Assembly: GCA_024743405.1 (NCBI GenBank)
Contig: JANSWP010000015.1
Span: 1-64,000, forward strand
From: Bacteroidota bacterium
GTDB taxonomy: Bacteria > Bacteroidota > Bacteroidia > Chitinophagales > Saprospiraceae
Length of the DNA: 64,000 nt
Reading direction: 5' to 3'
Within the stretch, counting starts at the first letter, position 1; each line of letters opens with the position of its first letter. This document shows, in pieces, positions 18,325-28,688 of the stretch. Both the position numbers and the translations under genes were made by a program. The notes beneath the pieces were generated by a model that saw only the letters and a program-made list of their open reading frames with translations, was not told the DNA's origin and did not search any database.

Positions 18325-19179
18325 ATGGGCTGGTTTAATCGCTTAAAAGACGGAATTCAAACAGCAACGAAATATAAGAGGGAAGCACCTGATGGTCTTT
18401 GGTATAAATGTAGATCTTGCGGGGAAACAAGTACCTCAAAGGAAATGAGGGAAAATTACTTTAAGTGTCCAAAGTGCACCTACCACGTAAGAATAGGTTC
18501 TGGTGAATATTTTGATATCATTTTTGATGGAGAATATAAAGAATTATTTAATGAACTCACCTCTAAGGATTTTCTGGAGTTTACTGATTTAAAGCCTTAC
18601 CACGAGAGACTAGTTTCAGCTAAGAAAAAAACCAAATTAACAGATGCAATTTCTGTAGCTTCAGGTAATGTAAATCAATTACCATTGGTTGTAGCTGCTA
18701 TGGACTTTTCTTTTATTGGAGGTTCAATGGGTAGTGTAGTTGGCGAAAAAATTGGCTTGGCCATCGATCATTCCTTACAATCAAAAACTCCTTTTTTAAT
18801 GATATCTAAATCGGGAGGTGCAAGAATGATGGAATCAGCCTTTTCTTTAATGCAAATGGCAAAGACCTCAGCCAAATTGACTCGATTAGCTAAAGCTGGA
18901 ATTCCTTATTTCTCTATGTTGACCGATCCCACTACTGGGGGTGTAACCGCTTCTTTTGCAATGCTAGGTGATATTAATTTTGCGGAACCAAAAGCATTAA
19001 TTGGTTTTGCTGGACCTAGGGTTATTAAAGAAACCATTAAAAGGGATTTACCTGAAGGGTTTCAGACCTCAGAATTTTTATTAGAAAATGGCTTTCTTGA
19101 CTTTATTGTAGATAGAGCTGATTTAAAAGAAAAACTCACGGATTTATTGACTATCTTCAGCATAAAAAATGCATCATAG
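18325..19179 (+). CDS. accD: Acetyl-CoA carboxylase carboxyltransferase subunit beta
   Basis: With AccA it moves the carboxyl group from biotin to acetyl-CoA, the first step in fatty acid synthesis. The N-terminal zinc ribbon is intact (CRSCG near residues 28-32 and CPKC near 47-50). The crotonase-like core shows AMDFSFIGGSMGS, SKSGGARMMES, MLTDPTTGGVTASFA and IGFAGPRVI. At 284 residues the length is normal. Start ATG at 18325. No accA is nearby. Confidence 0.97.
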   Translation: MGWFNRLKDGIQTATKYKREAPDGLWYKCRSCGETSTSKEMRENYFKCPKCTYHVRIGSGEYFDIIFDGEYKELFNELTSKDFLEFTDLKPYHERLVSAKKKTKLTDAISVASGNVNQLPLVVAAMDFSFIGGSMGSVVGEKIGLAIDHSLQSKTPFLMISKSGGARMMESAFSLMQMAKTSAKLTRLAKAGIPYFSMLTDPTTGGVTASFAMLGDINFAEPKALIGFAGPRVIKETIKRDLPEGFQTSEFLLENGFLDFIVDRADLKEKLTDLLTIFSIKNAS

Positions 19180-19605
19180 ATATTGTTTTAACAATTGGGA
19201 GTTGATCAGAAAAAGGTAATCAATTTGTAATATTCGAGTAAGAAACCAACTGCTTAAATGAAGCGTTTTTAAGGTTCCACTGTATCCCAAAAGTAGATAA
19301 AATTGAGAATGGCAAATTTTACGGCTATTTGAGATGATTTTCTTTGAAATACGAATTCTAGACAATTCGATAAGCTCCCTACCAAGTAAGGGATAGTGTT
19401 TAAAATCACCCACCTCAATCTCTGCCCCATATTTTTTTGTATTCACCATAATCATAATTGGCTCGATTGGCACAATTAATCACTGCAATCAAGTTCCTAA
19501 GTATTTTTGGTAGTATTGAGAAGACTAATCAATTGTGAAATTATTTTTCAATTTTTTACCTTGTAAATTCCTTGAATTTATTTTAATTAATCGAAATTTA
19601 CGTAC
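19180..19605. other. Intergenic region with a doubtful minus-strand ORF
   Basis: The only long frame is on the minus strand, 19473 (GTG) to 19174, 99 codons, overlapping the accD stop by a few bases. Its first half looks mildly protein-like (YGAEIEVGDFKHYPLLGREL), but the second half is hydrophobic and compositionally odd, and no family is recognised. It may be a remnant or chance. The promoter of the following large gene should also lie here, but no clear box was seen. Confidence 0.3.
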
Positions 19606-22600
19606 ATGAACAGAACTATCTATACCATACTATTTTTTCTAAGTTGCACGTTAATTTTCTCTTGTTCGAAAAAGCAACAAAAAGTGCTCATTTTTTCGAA
19701 AACAGTAGAATTTCGACATAACTCAATTGAAGAAGGCATTAAATCCATTAAAAATTTATTGGAGTCAAAAAATATTCAGGTTGATGCGACAGAAGATGCT
19801 GTTTTTTTTAATGAAGATTCTCTAAAACAGTATGCCGCTGTCATTTTTTTAAATACTACAGGAAATGTCTTAAATAATATTCAACAAGCAGATTTTGAAA
19901 GATATATTCAGGCAGGTGGAGGTTTTGTTGGCATTCATGCTGCAACGGATACCGAATACAACTGGCCTTGGTATAATCAATTAGTCGGCGCCTACTTTGA
20001 AGGACATCCTGCTATCCAAGACGCTAATTTAAAATGTATTAAAAAGGAAGATGCCTGCTGTCAGCATATCCCTGAAACATGGACATTCAATGAGGAATGG
20101 TACAATTTTAAATCCATAAATCCTGACATCGAAGTCTTGATGGAAATAGATGAATCCTCCTATGAAGGAGGCACCAATGGTGTAAATCATCCTATGGTTT
20201 GGAAACACGATTACGATGGCGGTCGATCTTTTTATACCGCATTAGGGCATAAAAAAGAGACATTTATTGATCCTATATTTCTTCAGCAAGTATTTGCAGG
20301 AATTGAATTTGCAATGGGAAATAACCCATTAGATTATTCTAAAGCTTCTACTGTGAGAATTCCTGAGGAAAATCGTTTCAACAAGCGAGTGCTTGATTTT
20401 AATCTAGATGAGCCAATGGAATTAGATGAGTTGGAAGATCGAGGGATCATATATATTGAAAGAAGAGGAGCAATAAAACTTTATGAATTTGAAACTGAAC
20501 AAATAAAAATCCTAGATACCTTAAACGTTCATTATGACAATGAAGATGGATTATTAGGATTGGCAGTTGATCCAGATTTTCAGGACAATAATTGGTTGTA
20601 TTTATTTTATTCTCCGGATATAAAAGAAGCCACACAATATGTATCTCGATTTACATTAAAAGATGATAAATTATCAGATGAAAAGATACTTTTAACTATA
20701 CCACTCATAAGAAAATGTTGTCATAGTGGAGGGTCATTGGAATTTGGAAATGATGGTCTTCTTTACATAGGAGTAGGAGACAATACCAATCCTTTTGAAT
20801 CATCAGGCTATGCACCTATTGACGAAAGATTTAATCGACAACTTTATGATGCCCAAAGGTCAGCGTCAAATACAAATGACTTAAGAGGGAAAATTTTAAG
20901 AATCAAGCCTGAAGAAGATGGCAGTTATTCCATCCCAGAGGGAAATTTATTTCCAGTAGGAACTGAAAAATGTCGCCCTGAGATTTTTGTAATGGGTTGT
21001 AGGAATCCATTTCGTTTTTCCATTGATTCAAAAACAGATTATTTGTATTGGGGAGATGTCGGACCAGATGCAGGTGTCTCTGATAGTTTAAGAGGTCCAG
21101 TTGGAATGGGAGAATATAATCAAGCAAAAGAAGCTGGTTATTATGGGTGGCCTTATAGCCGGGGAAACAATCAAATGTATTTTGATTATGACTTCACAAA
21201 AGAAAGATCAGGTGATTCCTTTAATCCAAGTCAAATAATTAATAACTCTCCCAATAATACTGGAATTCAAAACTTACCGCCTATTCAGGAATCAATGATT
21301 TGGTATAGTTATAAACAATCAAAGGAGTTTCCATGGTTAGGAGCTGGTGGTGTCAACCCAATGTCTGGTCCTATTTATTATGAAGAAGATTATGTTATAG
21401 CTGAAAAAGCCTTTCCAGCATATTTTGAAGGCAAATGGTTTGTATATGAGTGGATGCGTGATTGGATACATGTGGTACATTTAGATGAAAACAATCAGAT
21501 TGTACAGTCAGATCCATTTATGCCTAATACTGAATTTTCACATCCTATGGATATGCTTTTTTCTAGAGATGGGAAATTATATATTTTGGAATATGGTCAA
21601 AAATGGAACAGTAGAAACTTGGATGCACGATTGTCATTGATCACCTATAATGAAGGTAACCGACCACCAATTGCCCACTTTGAAGTAGACAAAGAAGTAG
21701 GTGCTGCACCTATGAAGGTTCATTTTTCCGCAGCTAAATCATTCGATTATGATCATGATAAAATGAATTATACTTGGTCACTTGGAGATGAAATAATTAA
21801 GTCAGATTCACCAAGTTTAGTATATGAATTTCAAAAACCAGGTATTTATGATGTAGAGTTAAAGGTAACAGATTCAAAAGGTGAATATGCTAGCATAAAT
21901 AAAAAAATAATGGTGGGTAATGAGCCTCCAAAAATCAAAGTTAATTTAAGCAATACGAACACAACTTATTGGAAAAATAAAAAACTGGATTATAGCATTG
22001 ATGTTTCAGATTTGGAAGATGGGAATACATCTGATGCCACTTTGGATGCATCAAAAGTAAAAGTAACTTTCAACTATATTCCAGAAGGTGAAGATCTTAT
22101 CTTGGCAAGCATCGGTCATCAACAAAATACTTCTCCAAAAGGGCTCGCATTAATTAATTCATCTGATTGCAAAGCCTGTCATGCAATCAAAGTAAAGGTC
22201 GCCGGTCCAAGTTATGAGGATATTGCAGCGCGCTATGACAATAAGGATAAACAAACCCTCATTCATCGAATTATCAAAGGAAGTCAAGGAGTTTGGGGAG
22301 AAAATATGATGGCACCGCACCCTCAATTAAAGATTGAAGAGGTTGAGCAAATGGTGGATTACATCCTTTCATTAGATCCTGAGAAGCAAGTCGCGGAAAA
22401 ATATCTTCCATTAGATGGAAGCCTTGATTTTAATGAACATTTGACAAATGAAGTAGCTGGCAAATATGTTTTAATGGCATCGTATTTAGATCAAGGTAAT
22501 CCAAACATAGAGGGTTCTTCACTTTCTGCGGTAGAACAGGTCATTTTTATTGCTCCTAGAATTGAATTGGAAGACGCTTTTGAATTGGATAAAGACCTAG

Positions 22601-22956
22601 GTGTTTGGAATAGTCAAGGCAGAACGCTTGTCGGTTCAATAAAAAATGGAAGACAAATCAAAATCGCTCCAATAAGTTTTGACGATTTATCTAGTATAAG
22701 TATTGGAGCTGCGTTTAACAAGAACTATGCATATGAAGGGGAGGTTGAAATTAGGAAAGGGAGAGCGAAAGGGCAACTATTGGGTAATGGGTTAGTTCAA
22801 TACTTTAATAAAAATAAAGAAGGCTTTAAAGTAATTGAAATAGATCTTGAGGCAAGCAGCGGTACGGATACGCTTTTTTTAGTTTTTAATAATCCAAAAG
22901 ACCAAGATCAATTTACTATGAATGGGGATTGGATTCAATTAAATTACAATAAGTAG
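19606..22956 (+). CDS. Multidomain lipoprotein: ThuA, sugar dehydrogenase-like propeller, PKD, cytochrome c, CBM-like
   Basis: The 1116-residue protein starts with a lipoprotein signal (LIFSC). Domains in order: ThuA-like glutamine-amidotransferase fold at about 25-240 (FVGIHAATD, HPMVWKHDY), glucose/sorbosone dehydrogenase-type propeller at about 270-680 (EDGLLGLAVDPDF, GSLEFGNDGLLYIGVGD, RNPFRFSID), PKD at about 690-775, cytochrome c at about 845-930 with one haem site CKACH and a possible Met ligand (ENMMAPH), and a C-terminal carbohydrate-binding-like part at about 985-1116. Such proteins occur in Bacteroidota and are linked to periplasmic oxidation of sugars; substrate and cofactor are not shown. 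It probably passes electrons through its own haem domain. Confidence 0.88.
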   Translation: MNRTIYTILFFLSCTLIFSCSKKQQKVLIFSKTVEFRHNSIEEGIKSIKNLLESKNIQVDATEDAVFFNEDSLKQYAAVIFLNTTGNVLNNIQQADFERYIQAGGGFVGIHAATDTEYNWPWYNQLVGAYFEGHPAIQDANLKCIKKEDACCQHIPETWTFNEEWYNFKSINPDIEVLMEIDESSYEGGTNGVNHPMVWKHDYDGGRSFYTALGHKKETFIDPIFLQQVFAGIEFAMGNNPLDYSKASTVRIPEENRFNKRVLDFNLDEPMELDELEDRGIIYIERRGAIKLYEFETEQIKILDTLNVHYDNEDGLLGLAVDPDFQDNNWLYLFYSPDIKEATQYVSRFTLKDDKLSDEKILLTIPLIRKCCHSGGSLEFGNDGLLYIGVGDNTNPFESSGYAPIDERFNRQLYDAQRSASNTNDLRGKILRIKPEEDGSYSIPEGNLFPVGTEKCRPEIFVMGCRNPFRFSIDSKTDYLYWGDVGPDAGVSDSLRGPVGMGEYNQAKEAGYYGWPYSRGNNQMYFDYDFTKERSGDSFNPSQIINNSPNNTGIQNLPPIQESMIWYSYKQSKEFPWLGAGGVNPMSGPIYYEEDYVIAEKAFPAYFEGKWFVYEWMRDWIHVVHLDENNQIVQSDPFMPNTEFSHPMDMLFSRDGKLYILEYGQKWNSRNLDARLSLITYNEGNRPPIAHFEVDKEVGAAPMKVHFSAAKSFDYDHDKMNYTWSLGDEIIKSDSPSLVYEFQKPGIYDVELKVTDSKGEYASINKKIMVGNEPPKIKVNLSNTNTTYWKNKKLDYSIDVSDLEDGNTSDATLDASKVKVTFNYIPEGEDLILASIGHQQNTSPKGLALINSSDCKACHAIKVKVAGPSYEDIAARYDNKDKQTLIHRIIKGSQGVWGENMMAPHPQLKIEEVEQMVDYILSLDPEKQVAEKYLPLDGSLDFNEHLTNEVAGKYVLMASYLDQGNPNIEGSSLSAVEQVIFIAPRIELEDAFELDKDLGVWNSQGRTLVGSIKNGRQIKIAPISFDDLSSISIGAAFNKNYAYEGEVEIRKGRAKGQLLGNGLVQYFNKNKEGFKVIEIDLEASSGTDTLFLVFNNPKDQDQFTMNGDWIQLNYNK

Positions 22957-22974
22957 TCAAATAAATGAAATCCG

Positions 22975-23688
22975 ATGCTAAAATTTTATCGACGAATAAG
23001 GCGCAACTTGATTGATGATGGGAAGGTAAAAAAGTACCTAATCGTAGACACAAAAGGAAAGATATATTTGCCTGCATCATACGAAATAAACAAAAACCTT
23101 CCAGCAATTTATTTAATTGATTACTAAGAACAGCATTTTCAAATTGCAACTGATGAGTTTGAGAAAGTAATTAGTGGCGTGAATCAAATCGATAATTTTG
23201 ATGCATTGATTGTTACATTAGACGCCCATTTAGATATTGAGACTCAACCAGGTTCCTTTGAGGATCATTATGATGTTTTCAGAAGCATGGCTTCTTATGT
23301 TGATGAGAACTATACCGACAATACATCTAGGACATTTATGGGACGAGGGAGTGAAGGAGGGATTGTGCTTTTGACTCTTTTACATGAAAATCCTGATTCC
23401 TCTTTGTTTGATAATTATATTGCTACTGATCCTTCAGACCCATTTATGAATAATATGATATTCATGATTGAAAATAATGATGTCCCAAATTACATTAATA
23501 CCAAAAAGCTGCACTTTTCTTTTTCATCTGATAATAATTATGCTAATTGTACATATTTAATTGACTTAGTTGAAAACACTCAGTTCCCCTGGTTGAAATT
23601 CGGTTCAAATGAATATCCAAACAATGTTTACGAAGATACCTATCCAATCTCTTTTGCCACAGGACTTAAATTCGTATTTGAAAATTAG
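22975..23688 (+). pseudogene. Chimeric pseudogene: DUF6090-like start joined to a decayed esterase
   Basis: One continuous frame from ATG 22975 to the stop at 23686-23688 is interrupted by TAA at 23125-23127. The first 23 or so residues (MLKFYRRIRRNL, GKVKKYLI) match the conserved start of Bacteroidota DUF6090 proteins. The remainder reads as an alpha/beta-hydrolase esterase: IYLPASYEINKNLPAIYLID before the stop, then EQHFQIATDEFEK, a YVDENY strand and a nucleophile region GRGSEGG. That elbow is distorted from GHSxGG, and no catalytic His is found in the C-terminal part. An in-frame stop plus lost catalytic residues point to a non-functional remnant. The segment after 23179 alone could be translated from GTG but is unlikely to be active. 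Confidence 0.75.
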
Positions 23689-23771
23689 TAGAAAAAACAA
23701 ACTGAACTTGTGTTTTCTCGTTGAACGATTTCTTACATTGAGCTATTTATCGTCAGACACAAATCTAAAGA

Positions 23772-24575
23772 ATGATGAATAAAATAGTATTCCTTTTTGT
23801 TAGCTTCAATTTAATAGCCTTTTATTCTTGTAGACAAGAACAGTCAATTAACCTAAAAATAATGACCTATAATATCCATCATGGTGAGGGTATGGATGGG
23901 GTATTGGATTTATCACGTTCTGCGAAAATAATAGCATCACAAGCACCGGATTTATGTGGATTACAGGAAGTGGATAATTACTGCACCCGAACAAATAAGG
24001 TTGGACAAATAGATTTTTTAGCTCAAAAAACATCTATGACAGGGACATTTGGCAAGTTTATGAATTTTCAAACTGGTGAATATGGTATGGCAACCTTGAC
24101 TGCAAAACCATTAATTTCAACGAAAATATTACAATTACCTGATGGGAAATATGAGCCTCGATCCTCCATTATTCATGAAGTACAGTTAGAAGAAAACTGT
24201 ATCCTTTCATTTGCAAATGTCCACTTTGATTGGATAAGTGAAAAAGAGGGGAGTATTAATCGATTGAAACAGGCAAAAGTATTGGTCAAATATTTAGATG
24301 AATTAAATAATGCAACCATTGTCACGGGAGATTTCAACTGTAAGCCAGATTCTCCAACTATGAAATATTTTGCAGCCCAAGGTTTTGTTTTTTTGCAAAA
24401 AGGCGATAATAATTTGAGCTTTCAGGGTGAACACAAGTCTGAAATAGACCATGTGATTTTTAGAAATGAAGGCAAAGTAAAATTTAAAAAGAAAAGTTCA
24501 CAATTATTAGAAGAGCCAGTTGTTTCCGATCATCGACCATTGATAACTGAGTTGGAAGTGATTTATTTTCAGTAA
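23772..24575 (+). CDS. Endonuclease/exonuclease/phosphatase-family lipoprotein
   Basis: The 267-residue protein has a lipoprotein-like signal (LIAFYSC) and the EEP motifs: MTYNIHHGEG near 31-40, GLQEVD near 63, ANVHFDW in the middle, TGDFNCKPDS near 187, and a final SDHRPL. The catalytic residues for metal-dependent phosphodiesterase or phosphatase activity appear intact. It is a distant paralogue of the gene at 4.9-6.0 kb. It probably sits in the periplasm or outer membrane; the substrate is unknown. The start could be either of two adjacent ATG codons. Confidence 0.88.
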   Translation: MMNKIVFLFVSFNLIAFYSCRQEQSINLKIMTYNIHHGEGMDGVLDLSRSAKIIASQAPDLCGLQEVDNYCTRTNKVGQIDFLAQKTSMTGTFGKFMNFQTGEYGMATLTAKPLISTKILQLPDGKYEPRSSIIHEVQLEENCILSFANVHFDWISEKEGSINRLKQAKVLVKYLDELNNATIVTGDFNCKPDSPTMKYFAAQGFVFLQKGDNNLSFQGEHKSEIDHVIFRNEGKVKFKKKSSQLLEEPVVSDHRPLITELEVIYFQ

Positions 24576-24623
24576 AAATAATTCTTGATCGCATAAGTGA
24601 TTATACTTCTACTATTTAAATTT

Positions 24624-24631
24624 TATATTTG
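24624..24631 (+). promoter_or_regulatory. -7 box of the nucleotide-sugar genes
   Basis: TATATTTG matches TAnnTTTG, 57 bp before the TTG start of the decarboxylase gene and after the stop of the preceding gene. The -33 element is not clear. Confidence 0.5.
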
Positions 24632-24687
24632 TGCGAATTCGACCCTTCCCGTATTGACAAATTTAAAATAAATTAAAATAGTTAATT

Positions 24688-25632
24688 TTGAAAAGAGTAC
24701 TTATCACCGGAGCAGCTGGTTTCCTTGGCTCTCATCTTTGCGATCGTTTTATTAAAGAAGGCTGCCATGTTATTGGAATGGATAATTTGATAACAGGCAA
24801 TATCGACAATATAGCTCATTTATTTCCTTTGAAACAATTTGAATATTATCACCATGATGTCTCTACTTTTGTTCATGTGCCAGGAAAGTTAGATTATATT
24901 CTTCATTTTGCCTCCCCCGCAAGTCCGATTGATTACCTGAAAATGCCTATCCAGACTTTGAAGGTTGGTTCCTTGGGAACTCATAATCTATTAGGTTTAG
25001 CGATAGCTAAGAATGCTAGGATGTTGATAGCATCGACTTCTGAAGTATATGGTGATCCACTAATTCATCCTCAAACTGAAGACTATTGGGGCAATGTGAA
25101 CCCTATTGGACCCCGTGGAGTATATGATGAAGCAAAAAGATTTCAAGAAGCAATGACAATGGCTTATCATACTTATCATGGCTTAGAAACTCGTATAGTT
25201 CGGATATTTAACACCTATGGTCCAAGGATGAGAGTAAATGATGGGCGCGTATTGCCTGCTTTTTTCTCTCAAGCGATTAGAGGGGAAGGGTTAACTGTAT
25301 TTGGAGACGGTTCTCAAACTCGAAGTTTTTGTTATGTCGATGATCTTGTTGAAGGGATATACCGTTTATTAAAAAGTGATTATTCGCAACCAGTAAATAT
25401 TGGAAACCCTGATGAAATTACCATCAAAGAGTTTGGAGAAGAGGTATTAGAAATGGTGGGTAATCCTAAGGCTAAATTAATTTTTAAAGAATTGCCAGTA
25501 GATGATCCAAAGGTTAGAAAACCTGATATTACAAGGGCAAAGGAAGTATTGGGATGGGAACCTAAATATTCTCGTGCTGAAGGAATGGCTATTACTTATG
25601 AATACTTCAAAAAAGTTGTCGAAAGAAAATAG
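24688..25632 (+). CDS. UDP-glucuronate decarboxylase-like NAD-dependent sugar epimerase
   Basis: Short-chain dehydrogenase fold of the extended type, with the NAD motif [10 protein letters not shown] near residues 8-17, the catalytic Tyr/Lys in [12 protein letters not shown], and the UXS-type segments [15 protein letters not shown] and [13 protein letters not shown]. These are typical of enzymes converting UDP-glucuronate to UDP-xylose. The start is TTG at 24688, since the Rossmann motif begins right after it. It is followed after 71 bp by rmlB, and both supply activated sugars for glycans. Confidence 0.9.
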   Translation: MKRVLITGAAGFLGSHLCDRFIKEGCHVIGMDNLITGNIDNIAHLFPLKQFEYYHHDVSTFVHVPGKLDYILHFASPASPIDYLKMPIQTLKVGSLGTHNLLGLAIAKNARMLIASTSEVYGDPLIHPQTEDYWGNVNPIGPRGVYDEAKRFQEAMTMAYHTYHGLETRIVRIFNTYGPRMRVNDGRVLPAFFSQAIRGEGLTVFGDGSQTRSFCYVDDLVEGIYRLLKSDYSQPVNIGNPDEITIKEFGEEVLEMVGNPKAKLIFKELPVDDPKVRKPDITRAKEVLGWEPKYSRAEGMAITYEYFKKVVERK

Positions 25633-25703
25633 TTAAATAGCTGATTATTAAGTTATAAGGACTTCCTGCTTAATTTTAAGCAACAATAAAAATTCACTTT
25701 TTT

Positions 25704-26759
25704 ATGACTCTTACTAAAACAGTTTTAATCACTGGGGGAGCAGGGTTTATTGGCTCTCATTTGGTGCGACTTATGGTTAATAAATATCCAGATTATAAGA
25801 TTGTTAATTTAGATAAGTTAACATATGCTGGAAATTTGGAAAACCTAACAGACATTGAGAACTACTCGAATTACGAATTTGTCAAAGGTGATATTAATGA
25901 CCGTAATTATATCGATCAATTATTCGTTGATTATCAATTTGATGCTGTTATTCATTTAGCTGCTGAGTCTCACGTTGATCGGTCTATCACCAATCCTTTA
26001 AGCTTCATAGAAACTAACATTTTAGGGACTATTCATCTTTTACAAGCAGCCCGAAATATTTGGAAAGAAAACCTAACAGATAAATTGTTTTATCATGTTT
26101 CTACAGATGAAGTGTATGGCTCTTTGGGAGAAACAGGCTTTTTTACAGAAGAAACAGCCTATGATCCAAGATCTCCCTACTCTGCCTCAAAAGCGAGTTC
26201 CGACCACTTAGTTAGAGCCTATTATCATACCTATAATTTGCCGATAGTTATCTCTAATTGTTCTAATAATTATGGGCCTAATCAATTTCCAGAAAAATTA
26301 ATTCCTCTAGTCATTAATAATATCAAGAACAACAAGACTTTACCTATTTATGGAGATGGAAAATATACTCGTGACTGGCTCTGGGTTAAAGATCATGCTG
26401 ATGCTATAGATGTCATTTTTCATAATGGAAAAGTAGGCGAGACCTACAATATTGGAGGAAATAATGAATGGAAAAACTTAGATTTAGTCGAGTCTTTGTG
26501 TGATGTAGTTGATGGACTCTTAGGAAGAGAAATTGGTACAGCACGTAAATTAATATCGTTTGTAAAGGATAGACCTGGACATGACAGAAGATATGCTATT
26601 GATGCAACAAAATTGATGACTGAGTTAAAATGGTCACCTTCTGTTCAAGCTGAAGAGGGTTTGAAAATGACAGCTGAATGGTATCTAAAAAATACAGAAT
26701 GGTTGGAAAATGTAACATCAGGTTCTTACCAAAATTATTATTCTAAACAATACAATTAA
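25704..26759 (+). CDS. rmlB: dTDP-glucose 4,6-dehydratase
   Basis: Converts dTDP-glucose to dTDP-4-keto-6-deoxyglucose, the first committed step to dTDP-rhamnose and related sugars. The 351-residue sequence shows GGAGFIGSHLVRL, HLAAESHVDRSI, STDEVYGSLG, the catalytic YSASKASSDHLVRAY, NCSNNYGPNQFPEKLIP and YGDGKYTRDWLWV. The length is normal. The other rml genes are not adjacent. A perfect terminator follows. Confidence 0.95.
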   Translation: MTLTKTVLITGGAGFIGSHLVRLMVNKYPDYKIVNLDKLTYAGNLENLTDIENYSNYEFVKGDINDRNYIDQLFVDYQFDAVIHLAAESHVDRSITNPLSFIETNILGTIHLLQAARNIWKENLTDKLFYHVSTDEVYGSLGETGFFTEETAYDPRSPYSASKASSDHLVRAYYHTYNLPIVISNCSNNYGPNQFPEKLIPLVINNIKNNKTLPIYGDGKYTRDWLWVKDHADAIDVIFHNGKVGETYNIGGNNEWKNLDLVESLCDVVDGLLGREIGTARKLISFVKDRPGHDRRYAIDATKLMTELKWSPSVQAEEGLKMTAEWYLKNTEWLENVTSGSYQNYYSKQYN

Positions 26760-26784
26760 AAATTGAAGTGATTTAAATCTATAG

Positions 26785-26820
26785 AAACGGGGTATTTCTC
26801 AAATTAGAAATACCCCGTTT
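26785..26820. terminator. Bidirectional intrinsic terminator
   Basis: AAACGGGGTATTTCT (26785-26799) and its exact complement (26806-26820) surround a 6-nt loop, between the convergent rmlB and symporter genes. Confidence 0.93.
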
Positions 26821-26840
26821 TCTATATGATTAGGTGTATT

Positions 26841-28688
26841 TTATATCATATTCTTTCCCATCTTTTTCCAGATTTTAGATAGTTGTAAACCTGAACCAAT
26901 TGCTAATAGTGTCATGACAGTTGCAGGTACAAAATCTCCATAAATCCAATTACCTACAGCGAAAAGTAAGCTATAAACTAGCAAACATCCCAAGATCATG
27001 GCAATAATTCCATTAGGCACAGACCATTCCTGCTCATCTAAAATAATATCATTTCCTTTGCTTTTGGCTTCCTCAATGACTTTTTTCCAACCAGGGCCAC
27101 CAGGTTGAATCTTCTTGTAAAACGATTCCAACGTTTCTGAACTTTCTGGCTGTGTAACCATCATTACTGTTATCCAAACAATTGAAGTTATCAAAACGAC
27201 CATCGGGAATTGAGCCCAATCAGGTAAACCACTAGGAAACCAACCCCAAAAAGAGAAACCTAGTGAAATAACCCCTGAAGAAACCATGGCAGCTATTTCT
27301 GCCCATGCATTGATTCGCCACCAAAACCATCTTAGAATAAAAATCAATCCTGTACCAGCACCAAACATAAGAATGATATTAAATAATTGATAGGCATTTC
27401 TAAGGTTGAAAGCCATAATCAACGCTAAAATCATTAATAAAAAGGTAGCTATTCTTCCAACTAAAACCAGTTCTTTTTCATCAGCACTAGGGCGGATAAA
27501 CCTTTTATATAGATCATGTATTAAATAAGAGGCGCCCCAATTCAAATGTGTAGATATAGTGGACATAAAGGCTGCAATCAATGATGCAATTACAAGTCCT
27601 AATAAACCATTTGGTAAAAATGTTAGCATGGCTGGATAGGCTAAATCATGCCCAATTTTGTCATCTGCAACATTTGGGAAAGCCGCCTTTAAACTTGCCA
27701 AATCAGGAAAAACGATCAAAGAAGCTAAAGCCACTAATATCCAAGGCCAAGGTCGAAGTGCATAATGTAATATGTTAAAAAAGAAGGTTGCTTTTATTGC
27801 ATGACTTTCATCTTTAGCTGATAGCATTCTTTGAGCGATATATCCACCACCACCAGGCTCTGCGCCTGGATACCAGGAGTTCCACCATTGAATGGCCAAA
27901 GGAATAATTAATATTGGTACATATATATCTGGAGAACTAAAATCAGGAAAGAAGGACAATTTATCTGAAACCGCTTCATTATTAATTAATGCGGTAAGAC
28001 CACCGACATCAGCATGATTAACTGCTACCACTGCTGCTCCTATCGCTCCAATCATTGCAATGAAGAATAATAGAAAATCAGTATAAATAACCCCTCTGAA
28101 TCCTCCCATAGAGCTAAAAATTACGGTAATTAATCCAGCGAGAACAACTGTGTGAAAGGTTTCAAAACCAAAAATACCTACTGTTGATTCCATCCACACG
28201 GGCATATCGATAAGGGCGTTTTGCCCCATTATTACATCAATTATTTTTATGGCGGCAAGGCAAACACCCGACATGGCCAATAGATTAAAAAATAAGCCTA
28301 AATAAACGGATCTAAACCCTCTAAGAAAGCTAGCTGCAAAACCTCCATATCTCAATTCATAAAACTCCATATCCGTCAGTACATTTGACTTTCTCCATAG
28401 TTTGGCATAAACAAAAACAGTCAGCATCCCAGTTAGTAAAAAAGCCCACCAAACCCAGTTTCCAGCTACACCATTTTGTCTCACAATATCAGTTACAAGA
28501 TTCGGTGTATCGGTAGAAAAAGTAGTTGCCACCATTGATAGTCCTAGTAACCACCAGGGCATGTTACGTCCAGAAAGAAAATATTCGGAAGTGCTTTCTC
28601 CAGATTTTCGGGAGACATAAAATCCAATCGCTAAAGAAATAAGAAAAAACCCGATGATAAATGACCAGTCTAAAGTCGAAAGTTGCAT
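26841..28688 (-). CDS. Sodium:solute symporter (SSF family)
   Basis: The 615-residue inner-membrane protein has more than a dozen hydrophobic segments. The N-terminal region DWSFIIGFFLISLAIGFYVSRK, with SGRNMPWWLLGLSMVATTFS, is typical of the SSF family, as is the central MGGFRGVIYTDFLLFF. A GGGGYIAQRML segment and a C-terminal pair of extra helices are present. It is expected to use the sodium gradient to import an organic solute; the neighbours do not reveal which. No regulatory genes are adjacent. Confidence 0.92.
   Translation of the reverse strand: MQLSTLDWSFIIGFFLISLAIGFYVSRKSGESTSEYFLSGRNMPWWLLGLSMVATTFSTDTPNLVTDIVRQNGVAGNWVWWAFLLTGMLTVFVYAKLWRKSNVLTDMEFYELRYGGFAASFLRGFRSVYLGLFFNLLAMSGVCLAAIKIIDVIMGQNALIDMPVWMESTVGIFGFETFHTVVLAGLITVIFSSMGGFRGVIYTDFLLFFIAMIGAIGAAVVAVNHADVGGLTALINNEAVSDKLSFFPDFSSPDIYVPILIIPLAIQWWNSWYPGAEPGGGGYIAQRMLSAKDESHAIKATFFFNILHYALRPWPWILVALASLIVFPDLASLKAAFPNVADDKIGHDLAYPAMLTFLPNGLLGLVIASLIAAFMSTISTHLNWGASYLIHDLYKRFIRPSADEKELVLVGRIATFLLMILALIMAFNLRNAYQLFNIILMFGAGTGLIFILRWFWWRINAWAEIAAMVSSGVISLGFSFWGWFPSGLPDWAQFPMVVLITSIVWITVMMVTQPESSETLESFYKKIQPGGPGWKKVIEEAKSKGNDIILDEQEWSVPNGIIAMILGCLLVYSLLFAVGNWIYGDFVPATVMTLLAIGSGLQLSKIWKKMGKNMI

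Noticed and set aside
19174-19473. 99-codon minus-strand frame between accD and the ThuA lipoprotein gene
   Set aside because: It has a GTG start, odd composition in the second half and no recognised family; recorded only as a doubtful frame in the intergenic entry.
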